From positions 1 to 13,980 of the forward strand of contig JBGTKH010000645.1 in NCBI GenBank assembly GCA_041744735.1: a stretch of 13,980 nucleotides of DNA. The letters run 5' to 3'. This document shows, piece after piece, positions 1 to 6,330 of the stretch (position 1 is the stretch's first letter; the number at the start of each line of letters is the position of its first letter). The translations under genes were made by a program, and so were the position numbers. Source of the DNA: JBGTKH01 sp041744735 (lineage in GTDB: Bacteria; Planctomycetota; Planctomycetia; Pirellulales; Pirellulaceae). The notes under the pieces were generated by a model. The model saw nothing but the letters and a program-made list of their open reading frames with translations, did not search any database and was not told where the DNA came from.

Positions 1-44
1 GAGGCTCCCGCCGAGCCGCTGCGACATGGCTCGGCAGGAGCCTC
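1..44. repeat. 17-bp imperfect inverted repeat (hairpin)
   Basis: Arms at 1-17 and 28-44 are reverse complements at 16 of 17 positions, with a 10-nt loop. The right arm reads GGCTCGGCAGGAGCCTC. It could fold at the 3' end of an upstream transcript, but no T-run follows, so it is better described as a dispersed intergenic palindrome than an intrinsic terminator. An in-frame ATG at 26 extends the transporter frame into this repeat and is therefore not taken as the real start. Confidence 0.75.
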
Positions 45-178
45 GCCCTCCCAACACCTTGCAAGGCCAATTAGTGTCGCGGGACAATCCGCGCAGCTTG
101 GCCGCGCGAGTTATCGTTAACGAGCCGCCGCGCAGTGTCAAGCACCGGCCGCACTGCCACAACCACACGATATTACTA

Positions 179-1486
179 ATGACCAACGATTCCGCCCTTG
201 AAATCGCGCCGCCACTCGATTCGTCATCTGCCAGTTTGAAAGTCCGGCTGTCGCTGATGATGTTCCTGCAGTACTTCGTACAGGGCTGCTATTTGCCGGT
301 CGTGGCGTTGTACCTTCAAGACGCGTTGAAATTCACACCGCTACAAATCGGTCTGTTCGTCGCCGCGCTGGCGGTTGGCCCGTTGGTTGCGCCGTTTCTC
401 GTCGGCCAGTTGGTGGATCGCCGGTTCGCTACGCAACGCGTGCTAACGGCTTCTCATCTCATGGCTGCGTTGATCATGTTAGTCTTATACGGGCAGAAGC
501 ATTTCTGGCCGGTCATGATTTTAGGCACCGTTTATTCCGTGCTGTACGTGCCGACGATGATGTTGACCAATGCGCTGGCCTTTCATCATCTGCGGAATCG
601 TGACCGCGAGTTTCCCATCGTCCGCCTGTGGGGCACCGTCGGCTTCATCATGCCCGCTTGGCTGATCGAACTGGTGTTCTTGCGCGGCTTGGAAGGTCAG
701 CCGCTGAACGATGCCCGGGGGATCGTCCTGGTCACGTCCGGGATCGCAGGACTCGTGATGGCCGTGTATTCGTTAGGATTGCCTCACACGCCGCCGGCAC
801 AAAAGGCCGGCAGCCGTTTCGCGCCGGGCGCGGCTTTGCTGCTGGTACGCCAGCGCCGGTTTCTGGTGTTGGTCGTGATCAGTTTTCTGATCGGCGTGGT
901 CCACAATTATTACTTCGCTTTGAATTCGCCGTTTCTGAAGAGCATTTTGGTCAGCGGCGGCGTGCTGGGGGCGTGGGAGCAGCGCATCAGTTCGCTGGGA
1001 CAGATCGCCGAGATCGGCGTGATGGCGCTGCTGGGAATGGCCATCGCCCGATGGGGATTCAAGCGCACCATGCTGGTCGGCACGCTGGCTTACTTGGTGC
1101 GCTGTCTGATCTTCGCCGCCGCGGATTACCTGCACGCGCCGTTCGCCGCCACGATGACGATCGTCTGTTTCGGCCAACTTTTGCACGGCCTGTGCTTCGG
1201 CTGCTTCATGGCCACGGCGTTCATTTATCTCGATCGCACGACGCCGGCGGACATTCGCGGCAGCGTGCAAACGCTGTACGGTACCTTCGTGCTCGGCCTG
1301 GGCATTTTTGCCGGCGGCATCGTCAGCGGCCAGATCAGGAATTATTTTACAACTGGCAGCGACGCCGCAGCCATCTCCAATTGGACCGCCATCTGGCTCA
1401 GCGGCGCGGCCATCTCGGCGGTGTGCGTGATCGGCTTTGGATTATTGTTTCCGCGAGAAGCAGCAACAGACCCCGCAGCGACGTGA
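179..1486 (+). CDS. MFS transporter, nucleoside:H+ symporter-like family
   Basis: A 435-residue polytopic membrane protein of the major facilitator superfamily, close to the usual length for a 12-helix carrier. After a polar N-terminus of about 20 residues, the first helix begins with SLMMFLQYFVQGCYLPVVAL, the pattern of the Nuc_H_symport (NupG/XapB-like) and MFS_1_like families. The loop after helix 2 carries a motif-A-like GQLVDRRFATQRVL, and FPIVRLWGTVGFI precedes a later helix, again typical of this family. The likely role is proton-coupled uptake of a nucleoside or similar small solute across the inner membrane; the substrate cannot be read from the sequence. The frame is open upstream to an ATG at 26, but that start lies in a palindromic repeat and would add 51 polar residues, so the ATG at 179 is chosen. 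The gene converges on the next one, with only 6 bp between the two stops. It has no evident link to the pilus cluster. Confidence 0.88.
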   Translation: MTNDSALEIAPPLDSSSASLKVRLSLMMFLQYFVQGCYLPVVALYLQDALKFTPLQIGLFVAALAVGPLVAPFLVGQLVDRRFATQRVLTASHLMAALIMLVLYGQKHFWPVMILGTVYSVLYVPTMMLTNALAFHHLRNRDREFPIVRLWGTVGFIMPAWLIELVFLRGLEGQPLNDARGIVLVTSGIAGLVMAVYSLGLPHTPPAQKAGSRFAPGAALLLVRQRRFLVLVVISFLIGVVHNYYFALNSPFLKSILVSGGVLGAWEQRISSLGQIAEIGVMALLGMAIARWGFKRTMLVGTLAYLVRCLIFAAADYLHAPFAATMTIVCFGQLLHGLCFGCFMATAFIYLDRTTPADIRGSVQTLYGTFVLGLGIFAGGIVSGQIRNYFTTGSDAAAISNWTAIWLSGAAISAVCVIGFGLLFPREAATDPAAT

Positions 1487-1492
1487 TAACCG

Positions 1493-1948
1493 CTATTTCA
1501 TTCGGGCGAAGGTAAAGACGATCAGTCTTGAATTCGGCTTTGTCTCGAAAGAAACGGGGCGCTGTTTGGTGCCGTCGTCCAGGAACAGGCACACGGTCCA
1601 GGTGTCGGCTTCCAGCTTATAGATGCCCTCGAACGTCCGCTCGGCATCAGTGCCTTTGGACACGACGATGTCGATCAGCTTCGGGTCCGTGCTGCCGTCA
1701 ACGATGCACGAAACCTTGTTCTCACCATGCTGAATCTGATCGCCTGACACGATCAACGGCGTGCGCAACTGTTCCGCCTCCGGCCGCCGTCGCTCGCCGT
1801 CGGCATCCAGCCACTCGAACTTCCATTGGCCCTGCAGGTCTTTCAGCGCACCCTCGGCGGGCTTTGCCGCATCATCGGCCGCGAATACCGATACGCTTGT
1901 GAGAAACATCAACGTGAACGCTAACGGAAGTGATCGAATGGCAGACAT
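1493..1948 (-). CDS. Secreted TIGR03067-family (lipocalin-like) protein
   Basis: A 151-residue protein. Residues 1-23 form a signal peptide (hydrophobic FTLMFLTSVSVFA, probable cleavage after AFA), so it is exported. The remainder matches the TIGR03067 pattern, a domain expanded in Planctomycetota: LQGQWKFEWLDADGE near residues 38-51, DPKLIDI at 88-94, then GIYKLEADTWTVCL at 108-121 and a final strand with RLIVFTF. The family is predicted to adopt a small beta-barrel fold; its molecular function is unknown. The start is well supported: on the minus strand GAGGAG (1955-1960) lies 6 nt before the ATG, and a good -10 box lies about 50 bp upstream of that ATG. The gene is convergent with the transporter and divergent from the antitoxin-like gene, so it is probably its own transcription unit. 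I recognise the family but can assign no reaction. Confidence 0.85.
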   Translation of the reverse strand: MSAIRSLPLAFTLMFLTSVSVFAADDAAKPAEGALKDLQGQWKFEWLDADGERRRPEAEQLRTPLIVSGDQIQHGENKVSCIVDGSTDPKLIDIVVSKGTDAERTFEGIYKLEADTWTVCLFLDDGTKQRPVSFETKPNSRLIVFTFARMK

Positions 1949-1976
1949 GACAAGCTCCTCGTGTTTTTGACGGTGC

Positions 1977-2006
1977 CTGACTGGCGGAGACCACTTTGAT
2001 TATACT
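1977..2006 (+). promoter_or_regulatory. Putative sigma-70 promoter for the antitoxin-like gene
   Basis: A -35-like CTGACT (1977-1982) and a -10-like TATACT (2001-2006) are separated by 18 bp, each matching the consensus at four to five positions. Transcription would begin near 2013, about 37 nt before the ATG at 2050. Because the -10 lies downstream of the alternative in-frame ATG at 1996, it also argues for the shorter protein. This is sequence matching only. Confidence 0.35.
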
Positions 2007-2026
2007 GAGGCGAATCGGATTGCAAA
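1999..2026 (-). promoter_or_regulatory. Putative sigma-70 promoter for the TIGR03067 gene
   Basis: Read on the minus strand, a perfect TATAAT (1999-2004) is preceded after 16 bp by TTTGCA (2021-2026), which matches TTGACA at four positions. Transcription would start near 1992 and give a leader of about 44 nt with GAGGAG next to the start codon. The -10 box overlaps the -10 of the opposing promoter, so the two could compete for polymerase. Confidence 0.45.
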
Positions 2027-2049
2027 TAGTGACGACGAAGAGGTGGCCC

Positions 2050-2283
2050 ATGCAGGCAAATCCGGAAAGGCTCACTTACGAGGTTGAAGTTGAGCCGGGA
2101 GAAAAGTTGAGTTTGCCGCAGTCACTCGTGGAGTCTGTTGGTCCCGGCCATTGGCTGATCACGGTCGAAGCGCTGCAGCACGCCACGGCGAAGCAGCCCG
2201 TGCGCGACCATGCTGCGTTTCTAAGTGGTTACGCGCCCGAAGACGAAGGGCTGTACGATGACTTGTGCTTTGTCAAAGCGTAG
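2050..2283 (+). CDS. AbrB/VapB-like small protein, orphan antitoxin type
   Basis: A 77-residue soluble protein. The N-terminal half (YEVEVEPGEKLSLPQSLVESVGPG) resembles the swapped-hairpin DNA-binding domain of AbrB/MazE/VapB-type antitoxins. The C-terminus carries AAFLSGYAPEDEGLYDD, a tail I associate with short antitoxin-like proteins in planctomycetes and cyanobacteria. In such proteins the first part binds the operator and the tail contacts the toxin. No PIN, MazF or RelE-type toxin lies next to it: the following 384 bp have no plausible gene and the previous gene is a divergent TIGR03067 protein. It is therefore an orphan, a transcription regulator of another kind, or has a distant partner. 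The ATG at 2050 is preferred over the in-frame ATG at 1996 because AGAGG lies just upstream and the predicted promoter falls between the two. The family assignment is by pattern and is moderate. Confidence 0.65.
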   Translation: MQANPERLTYEVEVEPGEKLSLPQSLVESVGPGHWLITVEALQHATAKQPVRDHAAFLSGYAPEDEGLYDDLCFVKA

Positions 2284-2308
2284 TTTTAGGGTTCGCCAAC
2301 TTCGTGGC

Positions 2309-2365
2309 GTAAGCTTCCAGCTTGCGTTTCGGGGATGAAATCGGATTGGCAAGCAGGATGCTTAC
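2309..2365. repeat. 17-bp imperfect inverted repeat, possibly also a terminator
   Basis: Arms GTAAGCTTCCAGCTTGC (2309-2325) and GCAAGCAGGATGCTTAC (2349-2365) pair at 15 of 17 positions around a 23-nt loop. A TTTTT run follows at 2371-2375, so the RNA hairpin could weakly terminate transcription of the antitoxin-like gene. The arm sequence differs from the GTAG/CTAC elements, so this is a separate repeat family. Confidence 0.65.
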
Positions 2366-2418
2366 CCCACTTTTTAACTTTGACGAAGCACTAGAGGGCA
2401 TTTGAATTCCGGTCAAAA

Positions 2419-2473
2419 GTAGCTGGATTCGCCAGACTTCAGCCGAATTCTGAAGTCGTGCGACTTCAGCTAC
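2419..2473. repeat. REP/BIME-like element with GTAG/CTAC feet
   Basis: The element is bounded by GTAGCTG (2419-2425) and CAGCTAC (2467-2473). Inside, GAAGTCG (2452-2458) and CGACTTC (2461-2467) form a perfect hairpin with a 2-nt loop. A competing pairing joins GACTTCAG (2435-2442) to CTGAAGTC (2450-2457). It is the first copy of a family that recurs in the gaps of the downstream cluster. Confidence 0.7.
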
Positions 2474-2667
2474 GTTTTACAATGCCCTCCATCCATACTT
2501 CAAACCTCAATCTGTTTGCGTTTGACACTCCACCGCGGCGACCTATGGTTTCAATGTCACTTGCGCCTCGGGGAGGGGCGCGGTGGTCATTGGCGCGGCG
2601 GGGAGGCTGGGAGCTCGAGGGGACCCCGTCGCGTTTTTTCTTGCCTCTCGCCGGCGGGATTCACTGT

Positions 2668-3303
2668 ATGCGGAACCCGACTGTTCCGAAAAACTGCGTT
2701 TCCGTGCGCCGTCCAGCGCGACGAGCGGCCGGTGGGTTTACGTTGGTCGAAGCGCTGGTCGCGATGTCGATCACGGTGATGGCCGCATCGCTGATTCTAC
2801 TGGCCACGGAAACGTCGCTGCGCACCAGCGACGACGCAGTAGACACGACCATCGCGGCCGGCATGGCCCAGCAACTGATCGACGAGATCATGGGCCAGCG
2901 GTATCGGGCCATTGGCATCGATCCGTACCAATACCCGCTGGGGCCAAACAGTTGGGAGCAACAAGGCAAAGGTCGCGAGCGGTACGACGACACCGACGAT
3001 TACCACGGCTTGGTGGCGCGCGGGGCCAAGGACGTTTGGGGGAAACCGCTCGGCGAAGGCGACGACATCGGCGGCCTGCGGCATCCACAATTTCGCGTAC
3101 CGGCGGGCTACTTTGGCAAGTGGCGACAGGAGGTCGAAGTTTATTACGTGAATGAAAGTAATCCGTCACTTCGTTTAGCGCCGAATCGAGCCAGCAATTT
3201 CCGCGCGGTGGAAGTGCGCATCAGCCGCGAAATGCCCGACGGTTCGCTGCGTCCGCTGGCGAAACTGCGACGAGTCTATGCCTATGTTCCGCCACCGATT
3301 TAA
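2668..3303 (+). CDS. Minor pseudopilin, GspI/PilV-like
   Basis: A 211-residue protein with a class III (prepilin) signal. A basic 23-residue leader ending RRAAGG is followed by FTLVEALVAMSITVMAASLI, with phenylalanine at mature position 1 and glutamate at position 5, the signature cut and N-methylated by prepilin peptidase. The segment AAGMAQQLIDEIMGQRY after the hydrophobic helix resembles GspI/PilV minor pseudopilins, and the rest would be the periplasmic globular head. Such proteins sit at the tip or initiation complex of a pseudopilus or pilus. The frame is open to an ATG at 2458, but that would give a 93-residue leader encoded partly by a repeat, so ATG 2668 is used; GTG 2704 would give an 11-residue leader and is also possible. 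It is first in a same-strand series and is followed by a GspJ-like gene, as in type II secretion operons. The I/V subtype is inferred from order and is less sure than the prepilin call. Confidence 0.85.
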   Translation: MRNPTVPKNCVSVRRPARRAAGGFTLVEALVAMSITVMAASLILLATETSLRTSDDAVDTTIAAGMAQQLIDEIMGQRYRAIGIDPYQYPLGPNSWEQQGKGRERYDDTDDYHGLVARGAKDVWGKPLGEGDDIGGLRHPQFRVPAGYFGKWRQEVEVYYVNESNPSLRLAPNRASNFRAVEVRISREMPDGSLRPLAKLRRVYAYVPPPI

Positions 3304-3328
3304 AATGCGATTCACAACTGATTGCGTC

Positions 3329-3373
3329 GTAGCGGAATTCGCCAGAATTCCGAAGTCTTACGACTTCGGCTAC
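3329..3373. repeat. REP/BIME-like element, two perfect hairpins between GTAG and CTAC
   Basis: GTAGC at 3329 is followed by hairpin 1 (GGAATTC 3334-3340 with GAATTCC 3345-3351, loop GCCA) and hairpin 2 (CCGAAGTC 3350-3357 with GACTTCGG 3362-3369, loop TTAC), closing with CTAC at 3370-3373. The two hairpins share two bases. The outer feet are mutually complementary, so the whole could also fold as a three-way junction. It fills most of the 79-bp gap between two pseudopilin genes. Confidence 0.85.
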
Positions 3374-3382
3374 GGATTTGAC

Positions 3383-4204
3383 ATGACCTCGACAAGCAGC
3401 CGTGCCTTACACGCCCGAACAGGGCTGACGTTGATCGAACTGCTGATGGCCACGGCGATCATGGCGATCATGGCCGTGGCGCTCGGCACACTGGCAGCGA
3501 CGGCTCAGACGAGCAGCCGCATCACGCAGGGGCACGACACGGCCACTCAGCACGCGCGGGTTGCGCTGGAGCGAATCCAACGCACGCTGCACACCGCAAC
3601 CGCCAACGCCAACTTTCCAGGCTTCGCAGTCTTCGATGAGCAAATCGGATCGTGGCGATTTCCAGATACGCTCGTTGTTTGGCGTCCTGAATCGGTCGCC
3701 GCCAATCCCAGCGGCCAGCCGTTGTTTCGCGAGTTGGTCGTGTTCTGTCCCGATCCAAACCAGCCGAATCGGCTGCTGGAGATCACCGTACCGAACGACA
3801 ACCGTACGACACCGCCGCTGACAGATACCGCCGCGTGGCGAAACGAACTCCGCACGCTTAAGACCAGCGCTTCGGCGAGCCGCATCGTGCTGACACATCT
3901 GCTGCGTGCGGCAAGTTTGGACGGCAGCGGCAGCGCTCAGTCGCTGCGCGGTGTCGTGCGATTTCGATCCGTCGTGCGGCCGTCGGTTCAGCAGTACAAC
4001 GATTACAAAGTCGGAAGCGTGAACTGGCAAGACATGGCTTGGGTGCAAGACATCTACGGTTCGCAAAGCGGCTTGCGCCAGTCGTGGTGCAGCATCGACT
4101 TGCAACTGATGCCCAGTGAGAACACATCGTCGAACGGTCTATCGAACGAATCGCCACTGCCGTTCTTCGGTTCCGCGGCTTTGTATTACCAGTTGCTCAA
4201 ATGA
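3383..4204 (+). CDS. Minor pseudopilin, GspJ/PilW-like
   Basis: A 273-residue prepilin. A 14-residue leader (MTSTSSRALHARTG) precedes LTLIELLMATAIMAIMAVAL, with Leu at mature position 1 and the conserved Glu at position 5. The following helix contains ARVALERIQRTLHTA (residues 58-72), the pattern seen in GspJ/PilW proteins, which are the larger minor pseudopilins of the tip complex. A beta-rich periplasmic domain follows, ending FFGSAALYYQLLK. The frame is open back to 3278, overlapping the previous gene, but the extra 35 codons run through the palindromic element at 3329-3373 and would give an unusually long leader; ATG 3383 is chosen, although no clear ribosome site precedes it. It lies between the GspI-like and GspK-like genes, matching the I-J-K order of type II secretion operons and supporting the J assignment. 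Confidence 0.85.
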   Translation: MTSTSSRALHARTGLTLIELLMATAIMAIMAVALGTLAATAQTSSRITQGHDTATQHARVALERIQRTLHTATANANFPGFAVFDEQIGSWRFPDTLVVWRPESVAANPSGQPLFRELVVFCPDPNQPNRLLEITVPNDNRTTPPLTDTAAWRNELRTLKTSASASRIVLTHLLRAASLDGSGSAQSLRGVVRFRSVVRPSVQQYNDYKVGSVNWQDMAWVQDIYGSQSGLRQSWCSIDLQLMPSENTSSNGLSNESPLPFFGSAALYYQLLK

Positions 4205-4219
4205 ATGTTTAAGCTTTGC

Positions 4220-4288
4220 GTAGCCGAACTCGTGAGAGTTCGGTTTGTGGATTTTAAGAGTCAACCGAAGTCTCACGACTTCGGCTAC
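4220..4288. repeat. REP/BIME-like element with spaced hairpins
   Basis: GTAG at 4220 leads into a perfect 8-bp hairpin (CCGAACTC 4224-4231, loop GTGA, GAGTTCGG 4236-4243). A 21-nt spacer follows, then a second perfect 8-bp hairpin (CCGAAGTC 4265-4272, loop TCAC, GACTTCGG 4277-4284) and CTAC at 4285-4288. The loops GTGA and TCAC are reverse complements, as expected for two copies of one REP unit in inverted orientation. Confidence 0.87.
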
Positions 4289-4305
4289 CGCAACCGGGTG
4301 TCGAG

Positions 4306-5823
4306 ATGAGATCTAGTAACAAGCGCCACGGCATGACATTGGTTGTGGTACTGGTGCTGCTGTCCGTGGCGCTGGCAGTGTCGTATGCCATGCTGCGAAC
4401 GCAAGCCGCATCCGTGCAGATTCAGGGCAACCACACACGTCAGCTCGACGCCCACCAGGCCGCGCTGGCCGGTGTGGCTGCCAGCATGCGGAAGATCCAG
4501 CAAGTGGATTGGCAAGGCGTGGGCGTGCCATTAAGCGGGCAACTCGCCAAGCACCAGTGGTACGACGTATCGATTGAAACGGGCGATCCGGCGCTGACTT
4601 CGTCGCACCCCAATTACGCCGAATTCCCTTACCGCCTGACACTGATTTCGACGGGCTACGCTGCCGATCCGGCCAATCCCAACGTGCGTTCGATTCACAA
4701 GGTGCGGGCGGTGGTCCAATTGGTACGCCGCAAGATATCGAACGAACCTAGCAACTGGCCCAGCCTGCAGCCATACACGGTTTACCAGTGGTCGAACAAA
4801 GACGCGCATGTTCAGCTTCCTGTGCGGGTCGAGGGGCAATCGCTATTGCAAGGACGATTGAGATTGTGTGAGGAATATCCGCCTTCTGATCTCACGCGGC
4901 GGCGATATTTGGGCGACTTGGAAGCGATGCGCGCGAACGGCTTGGGTGACCACCGTCCGTTTAGCGGCCCACTGCACATGCCGTATTCGCGCAATGATTC
5001 CTCAACGATGTCGCTCGTTCAGGCTTTCCTAAAAGTTTCCACGGTCGACGTCGCCGGTTCCAATTCGGCGCCGCTCAGTCATCCCGGCACGGTCAACACG
5101 TATCAACTTTATCCCGGCGGCAAACGCTACACGACTCCCAATCTTCAAACGCAATACGGCGGCAGCTTGGCCAACATTACGCTCACGGCCGACCCGCAGA
5201 CCAATCCGTTGGGCGTATTTCAGACTAGTAGTTCCCTCACGCTGAACGACAACGTGACCCTGCAAGGCACTTTGATTTCCAGCGTCGATCAGGCGGAAGT
5301 CTCTATCCGCGGGAACAACGTGCGGCTGCAGGCCTTTGTTCTGCCGCGGCTCGACGGATCGGCGACTACCTTTCAGCTTCCGGTCGCTCTGATCAAAGGC
5401 CGGCTACGCGTGGAGCACCAGGTTCGCAATGGTTCGCTGAGCGGGCTGGCCGTAGCGTGGGACAGGTTTGAATTCCGCCGGGGAGAAGCGAACGTCAACT
5501 TTGATGTGCGCGGCCGGCTGTTAACCGGCGAACTGCAGTTGCTGGGCCGCGACGAATGGAAGCTGGATGCGTCGATGTGGTCCAATGGTCTGACTATGTT
5601 CCTCGCCCAGTTGAACGCGTCGCAGGGAGTTACGCCGATCCAGTATTTTCCGCAGTGGATGGAAGTGACCCAGCAACTAAAGGTGAAACCGCTCTTGACG
5701 ATCAAGCCTGAATCGAGTGCAGTTACATACCACTGGCAAGACTGGAGCCAGCCGGTCTATGTGCCGCACCCAAACGACGGCGGCCTGCGATGGGACTTGG
5801 TTGACTGGAAGGACAACCCGTAG
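4306..5823 (+). CDS. GspK/PilX-like minor pseudopilin with a long beta-rich head
   Basis: A 505-residue protein. A 9-residue basic leader (MRSSNKRHG) precedes MTLVVVLVLLSVALAVSYAM. The residue at mature position 5 is Val, not Glu, as is usual for GspK/PilX-type pseudopilins, which lack the conserved glutamate and cap the tip. The segment LDAHQAALAGVAASMRKIQQVDW (residues 47-69) resembles the helix after the membrane segment in GspK. The rest, about 430 residues, is longer than typical GspK (about 300) and PilX. Its C-terminal half has alternating short strands (for example VTLQGTLISSVDQAEVSIRG) that suggest a beta-helix or beta-sandwich; this is inference. The position after GspI- and GspJ-like genes fits GspK. 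The start at 4306 lies 17 bp after a palindromic element, with only a weak ribosome-site candidate. Little in the body is recognisable, so the subtype call rests on the N-terminus and gene order. Confidence 0.78.
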   Translation: MRSSNKRHGMTLVVVLVLLSVALAVSYAMLRTQAASVQIQGNHTRQLDAHQAALAGVAASMRKIQQVDWQGVGVPLSGQLAKHQWYDVSIETGDPALTSSHPNYAEFPYRLTLISTGYAADPANPNVRSIHKVRAVVQLVRRKISNEPSNWPSLQPYTVYQWSNKDAHVQLPVRVEGQSLLQGRLRLCEEYPPSDLTRRRYLGDLEAMRANGLGDHRPFSGPLHMPYSRNDSSTMSLVQAFLKVSTVDVAGSNSAPLSHPGTVNTYQLYPGGKRYTTPNLQTQYGGSLANITLTADPQTNPLGVFQTSSSLTLNDNVTLQGTLISSVDQAEVSIRGNNVRLQAFVLPRLDGSATTFQLPVALIKGRLRVEHQVRNGSLSGLAVAWDRFEFRRGEANVNFDVRGRLLTGELQLLGRDEWKLDASMWSNGLTMFLAQLNASQGVTPIQYFPQWMEVTQQLKVKPLLTIKPESSAVTYHWQDWSQPVYVPHPNDGGLRWDLVDWKDNP

Positions 5824-5858
5824 CTTGGCTCTCCGAGCCGAGCGCGCTCTTGTGATTG

Positions 5859-5877
5859 TGCCGGCCAAAGGCCGGCA
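5859..5877. repeat. Perfect 8-bp GC-rich hairpin
   Basis: TGCCGGCC (5859-5866), loop AAA, GGCCGGCA (5870-5877), located 35 bp after the stop of the GspK-like gene and just before the larger inverted repeat. It is followed by A residues rather than T residues on the plus strand, so intrinsic termination in the operon direction is not supported. It may instead stabilise the 3' end of the transcript. Confidence 0.6.
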
Positions 5878-5880
5878 AAA

Positions 5881-5962
5881 GTAGGACGGATTGCCAATCC
5901 GTCCCTCGCGACGCCCTCCAGCGGCGACGCCGCCGGACGGACGGATTGGCAATCCGTCCTAC
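5881..5962. repeat. 24-bp perfect inverted repeat with self-palindromic arms
   Basis: Arms at 5881-5904 and 5939-5962 are exact reverse complements over 24 bp. Each arm starts or ends with GTAG or CTAC, and each is itself a hairpin of two 10-bp halves (GGACGGATTG with CAATCCGTCC) around a single base. The 34-bp spacer is GC rich with several short palindromes. This is a larger relative of the GTAG/CTAC elements elsewhere in the cluster, and it fills much of the 231-bp gap before the small coiled-coil gene. Confidence 0.88.
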
Positions 5963-6054
5963 ATATCAAAAGCCTTTAGCCCGGAATGCTAAGCTACGGC
6001 CGGCAAATCAGGCACAAGTATCACAATTCACACTCTCACATGAAAGGATTCAAG

Positions 6055-6303
6055 ATGCAGACGACGAAACTCCGCTGGGGCTTATTGATCGCGGCCAATG
6101 CCGTGGCCTGGTGCATGCTAAGTTTGTATGGGACGACAGGTGCGGCGCCGCAGGCACCGCAGCAACCTTTTAACAACGCCGTCGAACAACGGCAAGAAAT
6201 GATTCGCGAACTGAGCGAGATCAAAGCGCTGCTCAAAGAGCAGAACACTTTGCTGCGAGCGGGCGCGATGAAGACTCCAAACCATGATCAACGACAACGC
6301 TAA
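6055..6303 (+). CDS. Small membrane-anchored or exported coiled-coil protein
   Basis: An 82-residue protein I cannot assign to a named family. Residues 5-26 are hydrophobic (WGLLIAANAVAWCMLSLYG) and act as a signal peptide or membrane anchor; a possible cleavage site follows GAA near residue 31. A Pro/Gln-rich stretch leads to a charged amphipathic helix, VEQRQEMIRELSEIKALLKE (43-62) continuing to about 70, with a strong coiled-coil heptad pattern. The ATG at 6055 is supported by AAGGA (6044-6048) 6 nt upstream, better than ATGs at 5986 or 6040. It lies between the GspK-like and GspH-like pseudopilin genes on the same strand, and the next open frame starts inside its last codons (ATG 6284). 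An envelope accessory role in the pilus-like machine is inferred from position only. The length and clear ribosome site make it a believable real gene. Confidence 0.7.
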   Translation: MQTTKLRWGLLIAANAVAWCMLSLYGTTGAAPQAPQQPFNNAVEQRQEMIRELSEIKALLKEQNTLLRAGAMKTPNHDQRQR

Positions 6304-6330
6304 ATCGATTATAGAATGGACATTCTCGAC

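Larger units (their letters stand above)
2284..2667. other. Gene-free region carrying two palindromic elements
   Basis: I see no convincing gene in these 384 bp. They contain the inverted repeat at 2309-2365 and the GTAG/CTAC element at 2419-2473, then a purine-rich, G-rich stretch around 2570-2630 with no clear function. The pseudopilin frame stays open back to 2458, but those codons read through the end of a repeat and show no conserved protein character. A promoter for the downstream cluster would be expected here; I could not identify one with confidence. Confidence 0.6.

Noticed and set aside
628..1515. A 295-codon open frame inside the transporter gene in another frame
   Set aside because: It is rich in Arg, Gly and His with no hydrophobic or domain pattern, as expected for an out-of-frame reading of a GC-rich gene; the transporter frame has clear family motifs.
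2458..2667. A 70-codon N-terminal extension of the first pseudopilin
   Set aside because: It begins within the end of a repeat element and would put 93 residues before the prepilin cleavage site; the ATG at 2668 gives a normal leader.
3278..3382. A 35-codon N-terminal extension of the GspJ-like pseudopilin
   Set aside because: The extension is encoded by a palindromic repeat, overlaps the previous gene and would make an unusually long prepilin leader.
5859..5885. Intrinsic terminator after the GspK-like gene
   Set aside because: The hairpin is strong, but the downstream bases on the plus strand are A and G, not a T-run.
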